Below are positions 1 to 8,200 of a stretch of 64,000 nt of DNA, piece by piece. The notes below the pieces were generated by a model. It saw nothing but the letters and a program-made list of their open reading frames with translations, did no database searches and had not been told where the DNA came from. Positions within the stretch are counted from its first letter, which is position 1; the number at the start of each line of letters is the position of its first letter. The DNA comes from Elusimicrobiota bacterium (GTDB lineage: Bacteria; Elusimicrobiota; Elusimicrobia; UBA1565; UBA9628), in contig JAHFCF010000007.1 in NCBI GenBank assembly GCA_023249645.1, positions 58,476 to 122,475 on the forward strand, in the 5' to 3' direction. Made by a program: the position numbers and the translations under genes.

Positions 1-729
1 CAGGCGCTTGCGGATGAGGTCATGCACGATGTGCCGCGAAAAGGTCGCGGGTTTTTTATCGAAGGCGAGACAGCGGGCGTGGGAGGTCATGAGGCTGCAA
101 ACCCCGGCGCGCGCGGCAGCGGCAAAAGGCGCCACGTGCGTGCGGAGAAGCTCGACTTCAGGCAGACGGATGGTCGGCAGGGCTACATGGGCGTCGACGG
201 TGGCGGCACCCTTGCCGGGAAAATGCTTGGCGCAGGCGGCCACGCCGTGGTCCTGCAGGCCGCGGATGAACGCGGTTCCCAGGCGCGCGACCAGCTTGGG
301 GTCCGTTCCGAAGGAGCGGATGCCGATGCCCGGGTTGTAGCGGGAGGTCGCGACGTCCAAGACCGGAGCCAGGTTCAATCCGATGCCCATGGCGGAGAGT
401 TCCAGGGCCATCTGGCGTCCTACGGCATAGGCCAGGCGCGGGTCCTTGGCCCGACCCAGGGCTGCGTTGCCAGGGAAGGCGGTCACGCCGCTGGTGAAGC
501 GCAAAACCCAACCGCCCTCGTGGTCGATGGCGAACAAGAGCGGCCTGCCGACTTTTTGGGCGAGTTCTCGGGTCAGCCGGCGCACTTGCGCCGGGCTCTC
601 GATGTTACGGGCCAACAGCAGGACGCTGGAGGCTCCGGTGTCGCGCAAGAGTTGGACGGTCTGTCGGGTCGCGCGCTTGCCGTAGATCCCGAACATGAAG
701 AGACAGCCGGGGTCGCTCGTCGCGCTCAT
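1..729 (-). CDS. nagZ: beta-N-acetylhexosaminidase, glycoside hydrolase family 3, NagZ-like (3' end outside window)
   Basis: Likely removes N-acetylglucosamine from muropeptides during peptidoglycan recycling. The 243 visible residues from the ATG at 729 carry family 3 marks: DHEGG near residues 69-73, SFGTDP near 139-144, and KHFPGKG with a following D and H (about 168-181), which in NagZ proteins line the active site. The later Asp nucleophile lies beyond the window, so activity cannot be judged. Typical NagZ proteins have about 330-350 residues, so about 100 are missing. No signal peptide is visible, as expected for a cytoplasmic recycling enzyme. AnmK at 22411-23475 would fit the same pathway. 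A different family 3 glycosidase is possible but less likely. Confidence 0.85.
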   Translation of the reverse strand, partial: MSATSDPGCLFMFGIYGKRATRQTVQLLRDTGASSVLLLARNIESPAQVRRLTRELAQKVGRPLLFAIDHEGGWVLRFTSGVTAFPGNAALGRAKDPRLAYAVGRQMALELSAMGIGLNLAPVLDVATSRYNPGIGIRSFGTDPKLVARLGTAFIRGLQDHGVAACAKHFPGKGAATVDAHVALPTIRLPEVELLRTHVAPFAAAARAGVCSLMTSHARCLAFDKKPATFSRHIVHDLIRKRL

Positions 730-779
730 GGCTCGAACATATCAAATTTGAGACGGCCGCGTCAGTTTATTGGCAGACC

Positions 780-815
780 TATCCACCGACCCTTCGCGCG
801 AAGAGTCGGTGGATA
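780..815. other. long intergenic hairpin
   Basis: An 11-bp perfect stem (780-790 with 805-815) continues inward as a CTTCG/CGAAG stem, with one mismatched pair (791/804). It lies in the 99-base gap between the alpha/beta hydrolase stop and the nagZ-like start, both on the minus strand. No clear U-tract follows on the minus strand, so it is either a weak terminator or an RNA-processing or stabilising hairpin. The rest of the gap shows nothing else. Confidence 0.5.
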
Positions 816-828
816 ACTCGATCAGTTT

Positions 829-1521
829 TCAGTGGCTATTGTGCTCGATCCAGTCGATGAGCTTCTGGAAGAATTCCGGGTCAGCGAACATCTGCGCGCC
901 GTGGCCTTGGCGCGCGGTCAGAAAGACCGCGCCTTTTGCTGAGGCCGTAAGATCCTGGGAGGATTCAAAGGCGTAGGAGTCCGCCGGCGATGCCGCGACC
1001 AGAGTGGGCACGCCCTTTGGGGGTGAAGCCAAGCGCACTCCTCGATAGTCCACGCCCGGCGAGAGCAGGACCAGAAAGCGAGGCTTGGGTTTTGCTGAGG
1101 AGACGAGGTTGGCTCCGATGGATGCGCCGATATAGCCGATGCGCGAAGCGGCGATGCCGTGCTTCTTGAGGAATGCCGCCGCAGCCTCGATATCCCTCTC
1201 TGCTTGAGCCCATTCTCCTGTCGCGTCGAAGTTCTGAAAATCGGTCTTTCCCGACGGGCCCTGCAGACTCTCTCCGTGGCCGCGCAGGTCGATGGCCAAG
1301 GATCCGATGCCGCGGCGTTCCAGTTCCACGGCAAGAGGTTCCCACTCGCCCTTGCCGGCGGCGACTCCATGGACCATGATCGCGACGGGACGATGGATGC
1401 GCGGGGCGCGGTAAACGGCGGCGATGGTCCAGCCGTCCTCGGTCTTGAACCGGGCGTTCTGGCCCTGCGAGGCCCAGGAAGGGACGGCCGCCATCAGCGC
1501 CAGCAGGAGACTGATCATCAT
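829..1521 (-). CDS. secreted alpha/beta hydrolase (dienelactone hydrolase-like)
   Basis: A 230-residue exported hydrolase of unknown substrate. A short signal peptide (about residues 1-18, ending SWAS) precedes an alpha/beta hydrolase core. The oxyanion-region HG is at 51-52. The nucleophile elbow GASIG places Ser at 134, and the likely acid and base are Asp181 (in PADSY) and His207 (in GHGAQ), giving a complete Ser-Asp-His triad. The ATG overlaps the stop of the upstream gene as ATGA, so the two are probably translated together. Esterase, lipase or dienelactone-hydrolase-like activity fits equally well. Confidence 0.75.
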   Translation of the reverse strand: MMISLLLALMAAVPSWASQGQNARFKTEDGWTIAAVYRAPRIHRPVAIMVHGVAAGKGEWEPLAVELERRGIGSLAIDLRGHGESLQGPSGKTDFQNFDATGEWAQAERDIEAAAAFLKKHGIAASRIGYIGASIGANLVSSAKPKPRFLVLLSPGVDYRGVRLASPPKGVPTLVAASPADSYAFESSQDLTASAKGAVFLTARQGHGAQMFADPEFFQKLIDWIEHNSH

Positions 1522-2165
1522 TTGCAGCGCATGGCGAACTCGTAGGCCGCGTTGTAGACGCTGAAGACCGCGTCCTGCACGCGCGCCACGCTGCGCACCA
1601 GCTCGTCCATGCGGAAGCGGAAATTCTTGTCAGCAGCCCAGCGGTTGTCGGACACGATCTTGCGCGCGGCGGCCGCGTCGAGGTAGAGGGTGTTCAGGGA
1701 GAGCTGCAGCTGCTGGATCTGCCCCAGGATGAGCAGGCCTCCTTGGTAGAGTTCCGGATCGGGCAGGGCTTGGGAAGAAGCCAGGCGGCAGCGCGCGGTG
1801 AGGTAGTAGAGGTTGTTGCGGATCTGGTCCGCGCCGGCGCCGAGGGTCTCGAAATTGGACGCGATGGTGGATAGGCTCTGCCGCGGGTCGTCCTGGCCAA
1901 AGGCGTAGCGCAGGTTGTCCTGCTGGGCCTTCATGTAGAGGCCGATCTGGCGCAGGTTGGCGACCTGCTGGGCGACCTGGCCGGCCACGGTCTTGAGCAT
2001 GGGGGAGAGCTGCGGATCGCTCTGCTGTCTGGCCATGCGGTCGCGCGACTGCAAGAGCGCGTCGAAGAAATAGCTCTCCTGCCAGAGCTGGGGACCTTCG
2101 GTCCAGGCCGCTGCCGGCCGCGGGCAGGCGAGAAAAAATAAGAATATCGAGACGATGCGAGTCAT
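1518..2165 (-). CDS. secreted protein of unknown function
   Basis: 215 residues with a clear signal peptide (hydrophobic stretch about 5-20, ending PAAAW). The mature part is mostly predicted helical and rich in Gln, Leu and Arg, with no recognisable catalytic motif. Only a few cysteines are present, one near residue 159 and one next to the C-terminus. It is the first gene of a two-gene minus-strand unit with the alpha/beta hydrolase, joined by an ATGA overlap, and is divergent from the giant gene at 2266. I do not recognise the family. Confidence 0.65.
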   Translation of the reverse strand: MTRIVSIFLFFLACPRPAAAWTEGPQLWQESYFFDALLQSRDRMARQQSDPQLSPMLKTVAGQVAQQVANLRQIGLYMKAQQDNLRYAFGQDDPRQSLSTIASNFETLGAGADQIRNNLYYLTARCRLASSQALPDPELYQGGLLILGQIQQLQLSLNTLYLDAAAARKIVSDNRWAADKNFRFRMDELVRSVARVQDAVFSVYNAAYEFAMRCK

Positions 2166-2217
2166 CCGTCTACAGTATAGTGGATTTTCGAAAATAAGTG
2201 TAGGCCCTCATTAGGCC

Positions 2218-2246
2218 TTGCGCAATTCAGGAACGGGGGCTACACT
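2218..2246 (+). promoter_or_regulatory. candidate sigma-70-type promoter for the giant gene
   Basis: TTGCGC (2218-2223) and TACACT (2241-2246) are separated by 17 bases, 19 bases upstream of the ATG chosen at 2266. The 100-base gap is divergent, so promoters for both directions are expected here. This is by motif only; the -35 box matches consensus at four of six positions. Confidence 0.35.
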
Positions 2247-2265
2247 TTCGAGACCAACTATCGCG

Positions 2266-5200
2266 ATGAAAAGATTCTCTTTAGTCATCGGTTTCTCCTT
2301 TCTGCTGGCTTCTTCAGCAGGCGCGGGAGACTCCAATCTTTCAGAGTCAGGCGCGGCGCTGGTCACAGTCGTCGGCGACATAGGCAAGGACCTGGAGCGC
2401 ATCGAGCAATACGCTCGCGGGTTGGAAGAGAAGACCCCGCCGCACATCTCCCAACCCCTGTCCGATGTTTTTTCCAAGCTGCCCGAGGAGCTTGACCAGT
2501 ATCAGATCAAGGTCCAGGAAGTGGTCGCTGAAAATCCTGCGGATATTGAGCGTTTCGCGCCGTTTTTCAAGATTCCCGACCCCGTCAAGGTGGTGGCGCT
2601 GATCGTCCAGCTTAAGGCCATCGAGCTTCCCGCGGCCCTCATGGACGCGAAGCCCTGTTCCCAGAAGGCCTTTGAGAGCCAGGCGTGCCCCAAGGAGCTC
2701 GGTCCGCGGCTTAAGGACGTCAGCGCGGCTTTAAGAACGATCTTGGGGCTGCCTTCTGAAGGCAGGATCCCCGATCCCAAGGACCTGAGAATTTTCGTGA
2801 ACGAGTGCCAGACGCCGAATAAGACCAATGCCGCGATGGGGCGGGAGAGCGCCCAGCAGTGCGCCCGTATCCGGTTGCAGGCTCGCCAGAAGCCTGTGAG
2901 CTCGCTTGATCTGCAGAAGCTGAAGATCGGTTTTGCTTCCAAGTCCTTGGAATCCATTGAAGGCGGTGCAGCACGCCAAGTAGCTGGCGGGGCACCCGGC
3001 GTCCAAGCACCTCGTTCGGCGAGCCAGTCAGCTTTCACCGGTTCTTCCCGCGATCTGCAAAGCCTGATGTCGCAGGCGCATAAGACGCAGGTGCCTTCTC
3101 CCAGCGTTGCGGGCAGTATTGCGGATGTCTTTCACTGGGTGAACGCTCCCTCCAGGCTTGGCCTGATGAGTGGGGTAGCTTTTGTTGACAGCGTATGGAA
3201 GACGAAGCTGAAGCAGGAGGATTTGAAGGACCTCTCCGAGTCCGAGCGGCTCAAGGTCATGTCCTGCCAGCAGGCGGTTGTTGACAAGCCCCAGCTGGCG
3301 CCATGGTGTCTGGCCGATCCTGACGAGACCATGGTCACGGCAGGGGTTTATGATGCCATGAAGGAACAGGTGATCGGCCCATCGGCGGTGAAGAACTTCC
3401 TTGTCTGCTCCGCGGTCATGGCCCTGGTCACGGCATCGATAGGGACCGGCGGCGTGGCGTTGGCCGTCTCATTGCTCATCGGTCTTTTCTTCGGGTCCAC
3501 GATGATCATGCAGATCGTGAACAGTTATTTGCCGCGCCTGCTGGCCGCCATCGCTGCATATAAAGCAGCTCCCGAGGGAAGCGAGGGAGACGCGACTCGC
3601 TACTACTATCGGCGGCAAATAGCCTATTTGTGGAGCACGATCATTGTCTTGGGCATTTTTGCCGGCATGGCGTTCTATGGCGCGGGCAATGGCGCGGTCA
3701 AGGGGTACCGAGCGCTCGCGGACCATGCCGCAGTCCTGCGCGCGGCCGAGCCGTCCCTGTCGCCGTTGCGATCGATGCTCCAGGCGAAGGTCTTGACTCC
3801 CGAACAGCTGAAGGCGGATGTCATCCTGCGCGCGCGCCAGGTCGGTGCCGGGCCGATGCAAAGCCGTTCCATGGTGCAGCTTCGGATCCTCAAGGCGGCG
3901 AAAATCCAGGGGGAAGACCTAGCGGCTCTCGTGAGATCCGGGGCGTTGAGCGGGGCGTTTGCACCGTCGCTCGAGGGAGAGCCTGTCGCGGTCGGGATGC
4001 GTGGAGCCGTTTTCCGCCTGCGACAATTGGGCGAACAGGCCATCGAGAAGTTTCGCGGGAGCCGAGAGAGCGCTGCTGATCAGCGAAAGGCATTAATGAA
4101 AAAAGATTTGGGCGCGTCTTTTGCCGAGATGAAAAAGGCGGGCATCACGCATCTGATCCTTTATGATTTTCCTATCGAAAAACAAGCGCTTCTGGACCAG
4201 TATCTCACGAGCCCCCACACAGGGGAAGCCCTCCTGGCTCAGCGCAGCAAGGTCGCGGGGGTTCTGGCCGAGCATTTGGCGCGTTCGGGGGAGAGTACTA
4301 GCTTTGCGAGCTGCATGGAAGTCATCGATGCCGCAAGAGGGCAGGGGGGCGGTAAGATTAAAGTCATTGCTCTGGCTAATAGCATTCAGCTGTGGCCTGA
4401 CAAGGGGGAAGAAGCGTGGGTTGAAGAGATTCTGCGGGAGCCGAACGCCAAGGCTGTTTCTCTTCATAATTCCTCGGTCGTTCTCGAAGGGTCGGAGTCG
4501 GGCTCGGACGCGAAGATGGCTGTTGACCGCTTTGCGGAGCATTACGCTTCTTACCGCCAGCTGTCCGAAGTGCTCGCGGCGTCCGTGGGCCTGAAGTTCA
4601 CGGAAGGCCGCGTCTCCCCAGAAGTGGCTCAAGAACTCCAGCGTTTCCCGTCCATCGAAGGAAAAAGTCTGGCGGAACTGGAACAGATGTCTGTCGAGCG
4701 GCCGGCAAAAAGGACGTCCGCGTGGATGGGCGCTGAACTGGCGTGGGATATGAATAAGGATGCTGCGGTGGGGGCGATGCGGCTTGCCGAGTCCACAGAG
4801 TTCAAGACCATTGCGCAGTCGGATGCTTCGACCGCCCAAAAACTCAAGATGGTCCGCCGGTTGGTGGACTCCTTTAAGCCTCTCAACGATAACATCCTCC
4901 CGGAGCAGCGACTGCCCGTTGCCCGAGAACTCTCATCGCGGATTGTCGCCAAGGAGGTCATTCGGCGACTGGAGAGTCTTCCCAGTGTTGCTGGTAGAAC
5001 TCCAGCGGAATTCACGCAGCAAAGAGCCTCTATCCGCCCGGGCTTATTTGCCTCAAGCGTTGAGCGAGAGGCATACGCGATCTGGCTGGAAGAGAGCAAG
5101 GTCGTAGAGGTCCGGCTAGCGGGCGCCGTAAGCAAGAGAGTTGAGATAGAAGTGGGCAAGCTCGATAGACATATTAAAGAAAACGCAGCACAACGGGGGC

Positions 5201-8200
5201 GGGTTTTTGGCAGGTATCTGGAAAATCATTCAGACATTGATCCCTGGACGGCCAAAGTCCTAGAGGCGTATTCCCTCCTCCCGGATGCTCGCGGCAAGAG
5301 TTATGACAAGCTCTATGAAATGGAGGGGGGAGTTAAGCCGCCAGGGCGGTTTGCCAGTGAAATGCAAAAACAAGCTTTTGAACTTTGGAAGCAGCGCCTT
5401 GAGGAGGCAAGAGCGGCCGCGTTGATAGGGGAGGGAGGTAACCTTGGGAGAGCGTATGAGCTCCCGCGAGAACGATTTTTTAAAACCATATCGGATTTAA
5501 AGCTTCCTCTTGATGTAAAAAAAGACCTCGTTAGAGAGTTGATGTCTTCTACTCCGGACTCTGCTTATTTCATTGAGCAGAATGGAGGCCGGGATGCGCG
5601 CATGGCGGAAGATCTGATGGAATTTCTTCCCAAGGACAATCCGTCAGAAGCGACGGTGGCGGCGCTTGCGGGGGCGGAGATAATAAGGGGTCAGATTGTA
5701 GAACAGTTCCAAGAATCCCCGCGTGTTGGCAATAGAGAAATTTATCATGCTTCCCTCGAGGTCCGGGGCCATGAATCTATTGAGATGGCGCGCTCTTTGG
5801 AATTGGGGAAATACGTAGAAACCACAGGGCAAAACATGCACCAGCAGAGTCAGCAAATTTGCGCCTATGCTGCTTGCTTCAACATGCTGACCAGCGAAGG
5901 TGCTTTGACGAAACTCATAGGCGACCCGGACTGGGAAACCCTTATGAAGGTTCTTGGCGGCAAATTTCAAGAGGGCGATAAAGTCCAACTATGCGGTAAG
6001 GAGTATGTCGTCGGGGGCCTTAATTACCACAGAGTGTGGTCTGTCCTCGAGGGTATTGGAAAAAAGATCGGCATGCGGCCGGTGCGTGTCCCCGCGGCGA
6101 GATTGGGCGAGTATATGGCAGACACGGGCAGGCCTGTTTATGTCGGCATTGCTACAGAAAAGGGTCTGTCGGGGGGACATGCCATATTGGTCGGAGATCC
6201 GTATGTCACAGAAAATGGGAGGGGAATCAACTTCCGAACCATCGACAGCAATCTTCTCCCGGGAGAGAAGGGCATTATGCCCGCCGATTGGTTGGGTCGG
6301 ATAATGGGACCGAATGGTATTGGTTTTATTGGTGAGGTAGATGGCCCAGTGCTTTTTGATAAATGGACGAAGGAGTCGTCTGATGTGCTTCCGGCTGCGC
6401 TGCAAGTGCACGGTGGCGAGAGGGAGAGTCTTGCTCCAACTGGCCAGAAGGCGATGACGTGGGTGGCGCAGATCGAGTCCAAGATCAAGCTGCAGATCGC
6501 CCTCTTCCGCCAGCAGGCGGCTGTTCCCGCCGAGGTTTCGGGGGGGGGCAATCTGTTGTCGCCAGTGCCCGGCGGCGGGTTCCTGGACGCAGTCGGTGCT
6601 CGGTTCCAGGAACTGCTCACGCCGAAGCGCGCGGGCGAGGCCGTTGAAGCGCGTCCTGGGGAGGCTGCGCCTCCCGCAGCCGCGCACGCGACTCCGATCC
6701 AGGATGTGCCTGTCGAAGCCTTGCAAGGCTGGAAGGGTCATGTGGTTAAAAACTTGCAGATAAGCGATGAGATGAGCCCTTACAATGTCCAACTGGTGGA
6801 GATGGAGGATGGGCGGCGGTTGGTTTTTAAGACGTGGGATACTTATAGGTATGGGCAAAGGGATTCCGGAGATCTTCGCAGCATGTCTCTTGCACACGAA
6901 GCCGATCGTTCGGCCCGCATCAACGCAGTTTTGAGAAACGCGAAGCAGGGAGAATTCCCCGCGGGAGTTGCAATCCAAGAAGCTGTTTTAAGGAAGGTTA
7001 AGGGGCAAGATGTCTTAGTCTCAGAATACATCCCTGGCTATACCCTGCAAGATGTCCTCAGCGGGAAAGCAGACTTCCGGCTCAGCGTTGAAGATTTGAA
7101 GCCCCTGGATGACTTTATGGAAACTCTCCACCGCAAAGGCTATGTCCACGGCGACGTCCATGCCGGCAATATCAAGGCGGACAAGGATCTGAAAACCGGC
7201 AAAGTAGAATTTAAGTTTCTCGATACACTCACTTCCGGAGAAAAGGCCAATAACGTCATGTACCCCAGCAAGAATCGAAGAACCGGAGCCTGGCAGTGGG
7301 TCTCCGAGGTGGACATGAGTTGGCCGGAAAAGCTTTGGGCGAAATTAACATCGCAGCCTGTCACCGCTGCGGAGCGGGAGAACGATTCCTGGGCGCAGAT
7401 CAAGAATCAATTCGCGCTCGGCCCAGCTGAGGGAAGTCGCCCTCCGATTCGGCGCTCGCCCCAATCCGCCGCCCGCGTCCCAGAGGAGGTCGTCAGAGCC
7501 AATTTCGCGATTGCGGACCGGCAGGTCCGCAAGGCCGAGATCATCATGCAGCTCGACTTGACTGGGCTGCGCGCGCCAGCGCAGGCAGAGGCGGTTCTGC
7601 GCGCTCACGAGATTTCCTGCCCGGGCGGCGTTTGCGGGCCCAAAGAACTCCGCTTGAAGTACAAAGAGCTCGAAAAGGCAGGGCTTTCTTCCGATAAGAT
7701 CCGCGATGCCATCGAACGGGGCCTGGCCGGCGGGCTGCCCTCGGCGGAGGTCCAAGAGGTTCCGCCGACTGCTTCTGTTGCCAGTCGCGAATTGATTTTG
7801 GGAGACGAACGGTCTGGGAAGGTCGAGGGATTCGATGCGCCCGCAGCCCTTTCCCGGCCGCCGCCGAAGTCCGCCGCAACTGAACGGGGGTTCTCGCGCT
7901 ATTTTGAGCAGGGGGAATTCCCCCCTTATTTCTTGCCTCGGGAATATCGCAATGTGCCTGCTCAAGACATACCGGCGCCGGTCATTCAGCGCCAGGTTGA
8001 ACTATTGGAGCAGGCCGTCGCCTCGGTATTGCGTCGCGTGACCTTGCCCGTGGTCAAGCCGGGCGAGACCCAGGCGCACCTGGTTCGGTATTTCGACTAT
8101 GTCGAGCCCAAACTCAAGGCTCAAGCCCCGGCGCCGCTTTCGGTTATGGCCAGCGGCGGCGTGGTGCGTTCCACGATAGGATACCTCTACTATCTCGTTG

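Noticed and set aside
2218..2265. TTG start 16 codons upstream for the giant gene
   Set aside because: It would place a polar segment before the signal peptide and falls on the likely -35 box.
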